The notes under the pieces are model-generated. The model made no database searches. It was not told the DNA's origin and saw only the letters and a list, made by a program, of their open reading frames with translations. A DNA stretch of 64,000 bases from Tritonibacter aquimaris (GTDB taxonomy: Bacteria; Pseudomonadota; Alphaproteobacteria; Rhodobacterales; Rhodobacteraceae), in contig NZ_WIXK01000001.1 of NCBI RefSeq assembly GCF_009617595.1, forward strand, positions 248,001 through 312,000. The letters run 5' to 3'. This document shows, piece after piece, positions 27,165-35,761 of this stretch; within the stretch, counting starts at the first letter, position 1, and every line of letters starts with the position of its first letter. A program made the position numbers and the translations under genes.

Positions 27165-28047
27165 CGATAATCAATCCTTGTTCTGCCACGCGTGCGGCGG
27201 TGAACCCTTGGGGCAGCGTGCCCAGCGACAGCACACAATCACCAAGACCGGAGCCAGAGATTTTGGTCGCCTGCGCTGTTGTGCGCGCGTCAGCTATGAT
27301 CTGATCCAATACATCATCACTGACACCCAGGGTTTCCATGAACCCCTGATAGCGGGTGAGCTCTGCACCAAAGCGCTGCCAGTCCTGTGTTAGGGCTGCG
27401 TCAATTGCGTGTTGCGCGCTTTCGCCCATGTCTTGGTAAAGCGTCGCGATCTCGTCCTCTCGACCTTTGGAGTCTTCGGCGACTCTTTGCAGTACCACCG
27501 CTGTGGGGGTCTTATAGCCGCAGTATTTCAATCCCAGCTGAGGAGGCAGGGGAAGGGGGCTGATTTCGCCCGTGTTATCATAAGAAATCATGCCACCGGT
27601 GAGGCTGGCGGCAAGATCAGCACCGCTGCCACGGCCCTGAATATCCAAGATAATCTTATGGGCGCGGGCATGTAGATCCTCAAGCGCCGCGCCAGCATAA
27701 CGCGCAATTGCACCAAGGCAGGCAATGGTCACCGCCGCTGATGATCCAAGCCCCAAAGTGGGGTTGATCTCTGATCTGATGTCGAGCGCAAACCCTGAAG
27801 GCAATTGCGCGCGATGCTGAAGCACTGCGGCCAGCACAAACCGGTAAGGGCCTTCAATGGCGATATCCGCAAGCGCGATCTCAAGCGGGTCAGCAATTTC
27901 TGAGCGGATCACCACGCGTTGATCGTCACGCGGTGTCAGGGTTACAAACACGCGTTGCTCTATGGCGGCAACAATGGCCTTGTGACCATAGACAACCGCA
28001 TGTTCGCCGGTGATCATGATGGACCCGGGGGCGCTTGCTTTGATCAT
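27157..28047 (-). CDS. pmk: Phosphomevalonate kinase
   Basis: A 296-residue GHMP kinase converting mevalonate phosphate to mevalonate diphosphate. It has the N-terminal APGSIMITGEHAVVYGH and phosphate loop LGLGSSAAVTIA, and the C-terminal KISGSGLGDCV motif 3. I chose the ATG at 28047, which overlaps the mvk stop as ATGA; the longer open frame lies inside mvk. It resembles the Paracoccus zeaxanthinifaciens Pmk that I recall, which differs from the animal and the larger bacterial types. Confidence 0.92.
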   Translation of the reverse strand: MIKASAPGSIMITGEHAVVYGHKAIVAAIEQRVFVTLTPRDDQRVVIRSEIADPLEIALADIAIEGPYRFVLAAVLQHRAQLPSGFALDIRSEINPTLGLGSSAAVTIACLGAIARYAGAALEDLHARAHKIILDIQGRGSGADLAASLTGGMISYDNTGEISPLPLPPQLGLKYCGYKTPTAVVLQRVAEDSKGREDEIATLYQDMGESAQHAIDAALTQDWQRFGAELTRYQGFMETLGVSDDVLDQIIADARTTAQATKISGSGLGDCVLSLGTLPQGFTAARVAEQGLIIDG

Positions 28048-29174
28048 TGCTGCTCTCCTGATGGGGCGGCACCAGCTGCGGCACCTTTGGCTGCCATGCG
28101 CAGTTTGGCCCATTTCAGTGCAGGATAGCGCGCCATAAAGGTCTCCATTCCATCATCCATATGTACAAGGATCACGCCGCCGTGAGGGCCTTTCACAGAG
28201 CCTGCGCCGCATATCTTGGCGGCGCCTCCTGCGGCCTCGGCGGCACGAATGAATTCCTGCGCGGGCTCAGGCACCACGCCGATCCGTTCTAGCAGGCGTT
28301 GATTTTCCGTGATCGCAGTCTTGGGGCAGCTGCCCCGTACCAGCGCATCAAGAAGCCCGTGGGTACAGGCCGCAAAAGCATCCCACAGGGCGGTGTCCGC
28401 GCCGTGGTGGGTGCGCACCTTACTGACACATTCACCGGTTGAGCTTTCTGGGCGTCCATGCAGCACCCAATACCAGCCTTCACCGCGCAAAAGACCATGG
28501 TCGATTGGCAGAGCTGGGATTTCAATGCCCACATCACCCGCGCGCACCAAACCACCGCGCACCACAGCTGCGGCATCGATGGGGCCAGCGCGCCCGTGTT
28601 TCAGTCGTTCGCAAAACCGCACCCGGTCATAGCGTTCCTCAAGGGTTTTGTGCCGCCCCAGCAGGTTTTCAAACAATACCGTGGTTGCAGCCACAACTGC
28701 CGCCGAAGAGCCCATGCCTGCGCCAATCGGCAGGTCTGAGCGGCTCCCGAGTTCACCGGGGGCCAGAAACTGGTTCATCGCGCCGATGCCTGCGATCTTG
28801 GTGCCGGTCCCATCGGCGCTGTCTTGCAACAGCGAGGCCAGCGTGTAGACCGCCAGATCATCGGGCCGGGTCAGGATTTTATGCACGTCAAGTTCGCCGC
28901 GTTTGAACTGATCAAAGCGACGATCGAGGGATTGTTTGAACTGCGACAGCAGCTTGAACGGGTAGACCGCCCCGCTTGAAAGGTTTTCAAACGCGGTTTT
29001 CACCCCTTCGCCGGGATGCAGCGGTTTAAACCAGACCTCGGTGTATTGTGCGATGGCCATTGCCAAAGCAGGTGCGCCATAGAGCACCGAATGCTCACCT
29101 GAAATGATGAGCTTTCCGGGGGCATGGGCGCGCGCGTCAGGCGTTGCGGTCGGTGTAGATGCGTTTGTGGTCAT
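28044..29174 (-). CDS. mvk: Mevalonate kinase
   Basis: A GHMP kinase phosphorylating mevalonate at C5. Motif 1 is HAPGKLIISGEHSVLYG, motif 2 is PIGAGMGSSAAVVAAT and motif 3 is AAKICGAGSVKG. I favour the ATG at 29174 (MTTNAST, 376 residues); an in-frame start at 29210 exists but adds a stretch unlike the family. Either start overlaps the 3' end of hcs, by 38 bp for the chosen one. Confidence 0.93.
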   Translation of the reverse strand: MTTNASTPTATPDARAHAPGKLIISGEHSVLYGAPALAMAIAQYTEVWFKPLHPGEGVKTAFENLSSGAVYPFKLLSQFKQSLDRRFDQFKRGELDVHKILTRPDDLAVYTLASLLQDSADGTGTKIAGIGAMNQFLAPGELGSRSDLPIGAGMGSSAAVVAATTVLFENLLGRHKTLEERYDRVRFCERLKHGRAGPIDAAAVVRGGLVRAGDVGIEIPALPIDHGLLRGEGWYWVLHGRPESSTGECVSKVRTHHGADTALWDAFAACTHGLLDALVRGSCPKTAITENQRLLERIGVVPEPAQEFIRAAEAAGGAAKICGAGSVKGPHGGVILVHMDDGMETFMARYPALKWAKLRMAAKGAAAGAAPSGEQQ

Positions 29175-30300
29175 CAATGCTGGCCAGTCGATAGCGCCCT
29201 GCTGCCTCATCGGGCATCACGGTGTTTTCCCCATCCGCGCCAGAGCGAGCCTGCCACAGCTTGATATAGTCTTCATAGCTCACCGGGCTGCGTTCAGCGA
29301 GGATTTCGCGGTGACGCGCGTCAAACAGGTGGTCGCGGTAGCCTTCTTGGACGGTTGCGTCAAAGAATTCACCATTGGCGCCTGAACCATAGCTAAAGAG
29401 ACCAAAAGACTGGCCGGTAAGATCTTCGTCGCTATTGTCCAGTGCGGACAGGATCGCCAGATAAACCGATGCGGTGTAGCTGTTGCCGATCTGGCGGTTG
29501 TAGATCATGCCGGGCAGGGCCTGATCCATATCCACGCTGGTTTTGACCTCTTTTGCCAGATGGCGATGCGCTTTTTCACCCATGCGCGAAAACGGCAGGT
29601 GATAGCAAAAGCGTGAAAATTGATCGTAAGACTTGCCGCCATTGGCCTGATAGTCGCGCCAGGCTTCGACCAATGCGTTCAGATAGCGCAGCGCGGAATA
29701 TTTCCCATCCACCAGCGGGGTGCGACGGTGGTTTGGACGCCAAAAATCCATGATGTCTTCGGTAAAAAGCCCAGAAACCGTGCCAATTTCCAAAAGCGTT
29801 GGATTGGCGGTTACCAGCATGGCAACAGCGCCCGCGCCCTGGGTGGCCTCGCCCGAGCTGTCCAGATCATAACGCGCCACGTCTGATGCGATCACCAGCA
29901 CCTTGCGATCAGGCTTGCGCGCCACATGGGCACAGGCCATCTGCAAGGCGACCGTTGCGGAATAACAAGCCTGTTTCAGCTCAACGTTACGCATATTGGC
30001 GGGCAGCCCCAAAAGCCCATGCAGGTAGATCCCAGCAGATTTCGACTGGTCCACACCGGTTTCGGTGGCAAACAACAACGTGTCGATACCATCCGTGCCA
30101 TAGCGATCAATAATCGGTTTGGCAGCTTCGGCCGCCATGGTGACAATGTCTTCGTCATGGCCGGGCAGGGCGATTTTTTCCTGGCCGATCCCTTTTGAGA
30201 ATTTGGCCGGGTCAATCCCGTGATGCTCGGCAAGTTCTGCCAGTTCGATGTAGCGATGAGGCGTATAAAAGCTCATCGCGCTCAATCCAGTCGAGATCAT
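29137..30300 (-). CDS. hcs: Hydroxymethylglutaryl-CoA synthase
   Basis: Condenses acetyl-CoA with acetoacetyl-CoA to HMG-CoA. The 387-residue thiolase-fold protein carries the nucleophile C112 in ACYSAT, the catalytic glutamate near residue 80 in FATETG, and the FWRPNHRRTP segment with the conserved histidine. The size matches bacterial HMG-CoA synthases. It overlaps idi2 by 4 bp (ATGA). Acetoacetyl-CoA must come from a thiolase outside the window. Confidence 0.96.
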   Translation of the reverse strand: MISTGLSAMSFYTPHRYIELAELAEHHGIDPAKFSKGIGQEKIALPGHDEDIVTMAAEAAKPIIDRYGTDGIDTLLFATETGVDQSKSAGIYLHGLLGLPANMRNVELKQACYSATVALQMACAHVARKPDRKVLVIASDVARYDLDSSGEATQGAGAVAMLVTANPTLLEIGTVSGLFTEDIMDFWRPNHRRTPLVDGKYSALRYLNALVEAWRDYQANGGKSYDQFSRFCYHLPFSRMGEKAHRHLAKEVKTSVDMDQALPGMIYNRQIGNSYTASVYLAILSALDNSDEDLTGQSFGLFSYGSGANGEFFDATVQEGYRDHLFDARHREILAERSPVSYEDYIKLWQARSGADGENTVMPDEAAGRYRLASIDDHKRIYTDRNA

Positions 30301-31364
30301 AAAAATCTAGCCTTTGGTCGGATCAGAGATGTGTTTCGCTTCAGCTTAGATAGGGTGGGACAACCCAGCAAAAACATCGCGGTCTGAAATTCTCTGCGCA
30401 TTTTTGTGATTTGTTTGACCACACGCGCGCTTGAATCCTGTGCCGCGCTGAGGAACGGAGCGGCCACGCCGCATAAATCTGCGCCAAGTATCATGGATTT
30501 AGCCATATCAATACCGTTCCTGATGCCGCCACTGGCGACAAGTGTCGTCGGAGTGGCCTTTTGAACCAAAATTGCGTCGACCTCAAGCAGGCTTTCCACC
30601 GTCGTCAGACCCCAATCCTGAAACACCAGCCCCAGATCGTCTTCATCTTCGTCGCGACGATGATATTCGATCCGGCTCCAAGAGGTGCCACCACGCCCGG
30701 CCACGTCAAAATGACGAATACCCGCAGCATAGGCCAATTCAATATCTGGCGCTGACAGGCCAGATCCCACTTCCTTTATCAATACAGGCACCGGCATATG
30801 CGGCACAAGATCACCAATCGCCGCAGCCAGATTGGAAAAATCACGATCCCCTTCGGGCTGCACCGCTTCTTGCAGCGGGTTGATATGGAGATAGATGCCA
30901 TCCGCATCGAGCACCTCAACCGCTTTTAGAAAGTGGTCACGGTTCATCCCGGCATTCAGCTGCACCGCGCCAATGTTGCCAATCAACGGCGCAGTGGGGG
31001 CGATGTCGCGCAGCTCAAAGCTTTGGCGCGCGTCGTCATTGGTGAACATCACCCGTTGTGACCCCACGGCCATAGCAACGCCGGTCTGTTCCGCAGCTTC
31101 GGCCAGATTGCGGTTGATGCGGCGGATTTCCGGATCAGCGCCACCGGTCATCGACGAAATCAGCAGCGGAAAGCTCAAATCCTTGCCCAGAAAGGTGGTG
31201 CGGGTGTCGATTGCATCCAGGTCCAGCTCTGGCAGGGCACGGTGGGTCAGCGAGATCTGGTCAAAGCCGCTGTGTTTGCGCTCCACATCCGGGTCATCCA
31301 GCACCGCGCGCAAATGATCCATTTTGCGCCCGGCAACGCTGCGATCCGGACCGCCGCTGCTCAT
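30297..31364 (-). CDS. fni: Isopentenyl-diphosphate delta-isomerase, type 2 (FMN-dependent)
   Basis: A 355-residue TIM-barrel flavoenzyme interconverting IPP and DMAPP, unrelated to the type 1 Nudix isomerase. Family features include the N-terminal RKMDHLRAVL, ISSMTGG, the FMN loop GRGGTSW and the ASGGIRNGIDMAKSMILGA region (given in parts). It overlaps mvaA and hcs by 4 bp on each side. With it the operon yields both C5 isoprenoid units. Confidence 0.96.
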   Translation of the reverse strand: MSSGGPDRSVAGRKMDHLRAVLDDPDVERKHSGFDQISLTHRALPELDLDAIDTRTTFLGKDLSFPLLISSMTGGADPEIRRINRNLAEAAEQTGVAMAVGSQRVMFTNDDARQSFELRDIAPTAPLIGNIGAVQLNAGMNRDHFLKAVEVLDADGIYLHINPLQEAVQPEGDRDFSNLAAAIGDLVPHMPVPVLIKEVGSGLSAPDIELAYAAGIRHFDVAGRGGTSWSRIEYHRRDEDEDDLGLVFQDWGLTTVESLLEVDAILVQKATPTTLVASGGIRNGIDMAKSMILGADLCGVAAPFLSAAQDSSARVVKQITKMRREFQTAMFLLGCPTLSKLKRNTSLIRPKARFL

Positions 31365-32398
31365 CGTTCCATATCCATATGGGTGCGAACAAGTTCACCG
31401 GGGTTGGTTTGCGCAGCCATCAGTGACAATTCACCACACAGCACAACACCGGCGCAGATGCCTGCAAGACGGCGCGCGTTTTCACCTGGCGCGCGCTCTT
31501 CTTTGCAGCCCATTTCACGCAGGCAGTCTTCGACCATATCATTGCCTTTGCCCGCACCCACGGACCCCATGATCAGGTTCGGCAATGTGCAGGAGAAATA
31601 GAGCCCGCCATCACCAGTGGCTTCGCAGTGCACCATGCCCTGGCTGCCCTCGATGATATTGGCCGCGTCCTGACCGGTGGCGAGGAAAAACGCCAGCAGC
31701 ATATTGGCAAAATGCGCGTTTGCGCTGCGCAGTGAGCCTGCGATATTGCCGCCGATAAAGTTCTTTTCGAGGTTCAGCGCCACCATCTTTTCAGGGGTGG
31801 TGCGCAGCATGCGGCGCAGGATTTTGGCTGGAATTTCCACCTCGGCAACAACATATTTGCCGCGCCCCAAAAGGCCGTTCACCGCAGAGGTTTTCTTGTC
31901 GGTGCAGAAATTACCTGAGATCGACGAATATCCCAGCTCGGGCTGGTCCAGAAGGATCCAGTTCAACACGGCTTCGGCGGCTTTGGTCACCATATTGTGA
32001 CCAGAGGCATCGCCGGTTGCGCATTCAATGCGCACATAAAGCAGGTTGCCAACAATCTGACGGTTCAGTTTCAGCAGGCGGGCAAACCGGCTGGTGCTTG
32101 CGACCACTTCGGCCACGGTGTCAAATTGCGCTTCAATGCGCTGCCAGGCCCGATGTGCGGCGGCTGCATTGCGGGCTTTGACCACAACAGAGCGGCTCAT
32201 GCGTTCATCGATCAAGGTGATCTCGATGCCGCCGGAATGGCGCGACACGCCTGCACCACGGGCTGTGGAGGGCCAGAGCGGGGATTCGTAGGTGGCCAGC
32301 GGAGCCATTACCTCTCCCTCAACCACATCACCTTTGAAAAGAATGGGGCCAACCCATTGGGATGGCACCGGCGTTATAAAAGTAGACTTGGCGCGCAC
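31361..32398 (-). CDS. mvaA: Hydroxymethylglutaryl-CoA reductase
   Basis: Reduces HMG-CoA to mevalonate, the committed step. Visible motifs are YESPLWPS with the catalytic glutamate, GDASGHNM at about residues 129-136 (the nucleotide-binding DAMGxNM region), the FCTDKKTSAVNG lysine motif and GSVGAGKG. I chose a GTG start at 32398 because AAGGGGAG lies 5 bases upstream; a TTG at 32422 lacks such a site. The product is 345 residues, shorter than class I enzymes with membrane anchors; no transmembrane segment is present. It is the first gene of the mevalonate operon. Confidence 0.94.
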   Translation of the reverse strand: MRAKSTFITPVPSQWVGPILFKGDVVEGEVMAPLATYESPLWPSTARGAGVSRHSGGIEITLIDERMSRSVVVKARNAAAAHRAWQRIEAQFDTVAEVVASTSRFARLLKLNRQIVGNLLYVRIECATGDASGHNMVTKAAEAVLNWILLDQPELGYSSISGNFCTDKKTSAVNGLLGRGKYVVAEVEIPAKILRRMLRTTPEKMVALNLEKNFIGGNIAGSLRSANAHFANMLLAFFLATGQDAANIIEGSQGMVHCEATGDGGLYFSCTLPNLIMGSVGAGKGNDMVEDCLREMGCKEERAPGENARRLAGICAGVVLCGELSLMAAQTNPGELVRTHMDMER

Positions 32399-32848
32399 TT
32401 GGCTCCCCTTAGTATTGTCCAACCAAAAATCAGGCTGGCCCGCCGCGCAGGGCGCCGGGCTGAAGTCGCTTATGCACGACTATCTCGCTTAATAATAGTG
32501 GCCCTGACGATAGTCCCAGCGAATAAAGCCATCGCTCCTCAGCGACATAATGCCATCGCTGTTCAGACTTTTGTTGATCGGGCATCGAGCCGAGCTCACA
32601 TCGCGCTTGCTGTTTTGCGGCGGGGCTAGATTGCCTTCAGTGTTGCCGGGTGCATCGATGCCTGCTGTCCTGGCTTTGGCGATTTGCAGAGAAGACAAAC
32701 ACCACGGCCATCCATCATCAGCATATTGCGGCCATCATTGGTGGTTTTTGCAAATGGTGCAGGGAAGGGGCAGAAACGCGGATTGTTGCAGAGTAAAACT
32801 GCGTCGCAGTTCAGCTGTGAAATATTCACATTTGCCTGGGTGGGAAAA
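32399..32848. other. Non-coding interval upstream of the mevalonate operon
   Basis: About 450 bp between mvaA and the nearer tRNA-Asn. It must contain the operon promoter unless transcription reads through from the tRNA genes. Short frames exist on both strands but none has a good ribosome site or a recognisable product. No terminator hairpin stands out after the tRNA. Confidence 0.5.
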
Positions 32849-32923
32849 TGGCTCCGACGGTAGGGATCGAACCTACGACCAATTGATTAACAGTCAACTG
32901 CTCTACCGCTGAGCTACGTCGGA
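32849..32923 (-). tRNA. tRNA-Asn (GUU), copy 2
   Basis: Read on the minus strand, a 75-base cloverleaf with encoded CCA: acceptor TCCGACG, D arm TAGCTCAGCGGTAGAGCA, anticodon loop CTGTTAA (anticodon GTT) and T arm GTAGGTTCGATCCCTAC. Identical in sequence to the copy 374 bp upstream. Confidence 0.97.
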
Positions 32924-32967
32924 ACGGTCTGTGCCGTATAGGATTATCCGCCGTGGGCGTCCAGAGG
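32849..32967. repeat. 119-bp direct repeat, unit A (tRNA-Asn plus leader)
   Basis: The tRNA and 44 bases of its 5' leader are repeated at 33223-33341. The first 17 leader bases are identical, the next 15-18 diverge, and GCGTCCAGAGG is shared at the end. The intervening 255 bp are not similar between units. Confidence 0.88.
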
Positions 32968-33222
32968 AAAAACGCACCTTTTGCAATTTTTTTCGCCAAG
33001 GCTTTGAGGGGGATAGGTCGACGGTCTTTGATGGGCGTCGAATGTTGTTTTTTGACTGAGCGATCAAATATTTCGCAGACGAAATGTTGCGGGGAATCTC
33101 TGATGCTTTCAGCACCGCTGACCTGTAGGGTTCGGGATGTATTTAGCGGGCATGAATGGCTGACGAGCGGCTGTACGCGCAGCATGGGCACTGCGGTAAT
33201 GCCAATTTCCAATTTGGGGAAA

Positions 33223-33297
33223 TGGCTCCGACGGTAGGGATCGAACCTACGACCAATTGATTAACAGTCAACTGCTCTACCGCTGAGCTACGTCGGA
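33223..33297 (-). tRNA. tRNA-Asn (GUU), copy 1
   Basis: The same 75-base tRNA as at 32849-32923, anticodon GTT, encoded CCA. It is the upstream member of the pair on the minus strand. The leader up to 33341 is near-identical to that of the other copy, including a TATACGG stretch that could be a -10 element. Confidence 0.97.
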
Positions 33298-33341
33298 ACG
33301 GTCTGTGCCGTATAGCGGTGCTGCGTGGGGGCGTCCAGAGG
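33223..33341. repeat. 119-bp direct repeat, unit B (tRNA-Asn plus leader)
   Basis: Second unit of the repeat described at 32849-32967, same length and orientation, 374 bp apart. Preservation of the leader end suggests that the promoter was duplicated with the gene. Confidence 0.88.
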
Positions 33342-33366
33342 GTTTTGCGAAAAAAAATGAAAAAAA

Positions 33367-34278
33367 TCACTCTAGGTCAAAAAGGGCGGAAATTCCCAAT
33401 GGTCCCGCACAGCACACGCGGTTTCGTTGAAGCAAATCAACAAGGTGGGCAAAAACGTTGCGCTCGGCCACTGGCAGCAGCTGGTCTGGAATGTCGTGAT
33501 AGATTGCCCGTGTCAGCGCCTGAGCTGTGGCCGGTGATTTATCAAGTTCCGCAAGGATTTCCGCTTCGCGACCAAGCCTGTGATCGATCAACCATTTGAG
33601 TCTGGCAGCGGGCTCTGTCACCGGGGCGCCGTGGCCTGGATAAAACACGGTCCAGCGCCCTCGAGCCAGGCGACGACAGGAGGCCATGAAATCGCTCAGA
33701 TCACCATCGGGGGGCGAAACAATAGAGCTGGCCCAGCCCATCACCAGATCACCACTAAAGCATATATCGCCCATTTGCAGACAGATGTGATTGCCCAGAT
33801 GCCCTGGCGTATGCAGCACCTTTAGCTGCCAACCGTCCGCTTGCAGGGTTTCGCCATCTTGCAAGCAGTGATCCGGCTGGAAATCTGCGTCGATGCCCTC
33901 ACCGCCACCTGCAAGCCCGCTTTTGGCAAGGTGCTCCATCACTGTGCTGCGCCCGGCGGTGGCATCCCCAAAGGCATAGATTGGCGCGCCGCATTGCTTG
34001 CTCAAGCGGGCCGCAAGCGGGGAGTGATCCACATGAGCGTGGGTGACAATGATATGGGTGATCTTTTGCCCCGGCCTCACCGCAGCCAGAATCGCATCAA
34101 GGTGGCCGTCATGATCTGGGCCGGGATCGATGACGGCGAGTTCGGTTTGGCCGACGATATATGTATTGGTGCCATGAAATGTCATCGGTGAGGCATTGGG
34201 GCACAGCACAAGCCGCACATCTGGGTTCAGGGTCAGCGGCGTTGCTGGATCAGGCGGGTAGGGGAATTTGTCTGCCAT
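33367..34278 (-). CDS. MBL-fold metallo-hydrolase (LACTB2-like)
   Basis: A metallo-beta-lactamase-fold hydrolase of about 303 residues. The metal motif THAHVDH is followed by later ligands in TPGH, FSGD and GHG, and a C-terminal winged-helix-like region (ILAELDKSPATAQALTRAIY) as in LACTB2-type proteins. That subgroup includes endoribonucleases and thioesterases, so the substrate is open. Starts at 34278 (MADKFPYPP) or 34302 are both possible; neither has a strong ribosome site. It is divergent from the sensor kinase gene. Confidence 0.88.
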   Translation of the reverse strand: MADKFPYPPDPATPLTLNPDVRLVLCPNASPMTFHGTNTYIVGQTELAVIDPGPDHDGHLDAILAAVRPGQKITHIIVTHAHVDHSPLAARLSKQCGAPIYAFGDATAGRSTVMEHLAKSGLAGGGEGIDADFQPDHCLQDGETLQADGWQLKVLHTPGHLGNHICLQMGDICFSGDLVMGWASSIVSPPDGDLSDFMASCRRLARGRWTVFYPGHGAPVTEPAARLKWLIDHRLGREAEILAELDKSPATAQALTRAIYHDIPDQLLPVAERNVFAHLVDLLQRNRVCCAGPLGISALFDLE

Positions 34279-34352
34279 ACTGTCCAAATGCTCCAATCTC
34301 ATTATAGTGGCGCGAGCCAGCACCATCTGGCCAATATCTACAGAGGTCTTTG

Positions 34353-35672
34353 ATGAAACGCGAGCGGCTCAATCACTATCTTCCGCGAGGTCTTTATGCC
34401 CGTGCGGCGCTTATTCTGGTGCTGCCCGTGGTGTTGTTGCAGTTGGTGGTTTCGGTCTCATTTATGCGTCGCGACCTAGAGGATGTGACCGCGCAAATGA
34501 GCCGCACCATGCTGCGTGAGATCATTTTGCTGCAGGAGATTATGGCCCCACATGCCACAGCCGATGCGGCGATGCAGGCGATGGCCCCCACATTAACGCC
34601 GTTGCGAATTGAAGCGATGTTTTTGCCCAGGGATGCAGCGCCTGAGCGCGATATTCTGGACTGGACCGAGTATTCCGGCAGGGTGGTGCGCAATACGCTG
34701 CGCAAACACAGCGATGACATTCTGGCGGTGCAGCTGCCCGACAGCAAAACCGCCTCCCTTGTGATTGCGAGCAAATTCGGCCCGCTCAAGCTGAGTTTTG
34801 ATCAGCGCCGGGTGACAGCTGCCGCGCCGCATCAGTTGATCCTGACTTTGGTTGTGTTCAGCTTCCTGATGACGGTGGTGTCCTTTGTTTATATGCGAAA
34901 CCAGCTGCGCCCGATCAAAAAGCTGGCGCAGGCCGCGCAGGCCTTTGGCCGTGGGCGCAGCGTTGCCTATGCGCCGCGCGGCGCGACAGAGGTGCGCGCG
35001 GCGGGCAAGGCGTTTCTGGATATGCGCGCCCGTATTGAACGCCAGATCGAACAACGCACCCTGATCCTCTCCGGGGTCAGCCATGATCTGCGCACACCGC
35101 TGACCCGGCTCAGATTGGGGCTTGCGATGATGGATGAAGATGAGGTGGAGCCGATGCTGCGCGATGTGGATGAAATGCAGGCGCTGCTTGATGCGTTTTT
35201 GGATTTCTCCCGCGGGGTGTCCACCAGCGCACCCGAAGAGGTGGATCCGATCGAACTTGCCACCACCATCGTTGGCGACTGGCAGCGTCAGGGCAAGGAT
35301 GTGATGCTGGGTGATCTGGTTGGCGCGGGCACGGTTACCTTGAAATCCGGTGGCATGCGGCGCGCGGTCGAAAACCTTATTTCCAATGCGGTGCGCTATG
35401 GCACACGGGCGCGGGTGTCGGTGTCTTTGACGGAAAATGCCCTGCGCATTCGCGTCGAAGACGACGGCCCCGGTATTCCGCTTGAACAGCGCAACGAGGC
35501 GGTTCGCCCATTCACCCGGCTTGATCCTTCGCGCAATCAGAACAAGGGCACTGGCGTTGGGCTTGGCTTGGCGATTGTTGTGGATGTGGCCCGTGCCCAT
35601 GGCGGTGTGTTGCGTCTGGGGGTGAGCGACAATCTGGGTGGGCTGCAGGCCGATCTGGTCATCGGACGCTGA
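34353..35672 (+). CDS. EnvZ-type sensor histidine kinase
   Basis: A 439-residue inner-membrane kinase: one transmembrane helix at residues 14-34, a periplasmic domain of about 110 residues, a second helix near 160-180, HAMP, HisKA with GVSHDLRTPLTRLRL, and ATPase motifs NAVRYG, DDGPGIP and GVGLGLAIV. The phosphoacceptor region is of the EnvZ kind, which normally pairs with an OmpR-type regulator. None is next to it, so it is an orphan in this window. The ATG at 34353 is preferred over an adjacent TTG. Confidence 0.92.
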   Translation: MKRERLNHYLPRGLYARAALILVLPVVLLQLVVSVSFMRRDLEDVTAQMSRTMLREIILLQEIMAPHATADAAMQAMAPTLTPLRIEAMFLPRDAAPERDILDWTEYSGRVVRNTLRKHSDDILAVQLPDSKTASLVIASKFGPLKLSFDQRRVTAAAPHQLILTLVVFSFLMTVVSFVYMRNQLRPIKKLAQAAQAFGRGRSVAYAPRGATEVRAAGKAFLDMRARIERQIEQRTLILSGVSHDLRTPLTRLRLGLAMMDEDEVEPMLRDVDEMQALLDAFLDFSRGVSTSAPEEVDPIELATTIVGDWQRQGKDVMLGDLVGAGTVTLKSGGMRRAVENLISNAVRYGTRARVSVSLTENALRIRVEDDGPGIPLEQRNEAVRPFTRLDPSRNQNKGTGVGLGLAIVVDVARAHGGVLRLGVSDNLGGLQADLVIGR

Positions 35673-35689
35673 AGATCTGTGATGCACTA

Positions 35690-35718
35690 AAAAAACGCCC
35701 ACCATTTGGTGGGCGTTG
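35690..35718 (-). terminator. Terminator of the VPLPA-CTERM gene
   Basis: Inverted repeat AACGCCCACCA (35694-35704) with TGGTGGGCGTT (35707-35717). Read on the minus strand it is followed by a run of seven T residues, so it mainly ends the VPLPA-CTERM transcript; the plus-strand tail is poor in T, so it is weaker for the kinase gene. Confidence 0.85.
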
Positions 35719-35761
35719 TCACGTTTGAGGATCCGCGTTTGTCAGGAGTAGTGTCTGGCGA

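Noticed and set aside
32489-32829. Two short minus-strand frames between mvaA and the tRNA
   Set aside because: No ribosome site, no recognised family, and composition unlike nearby genes.
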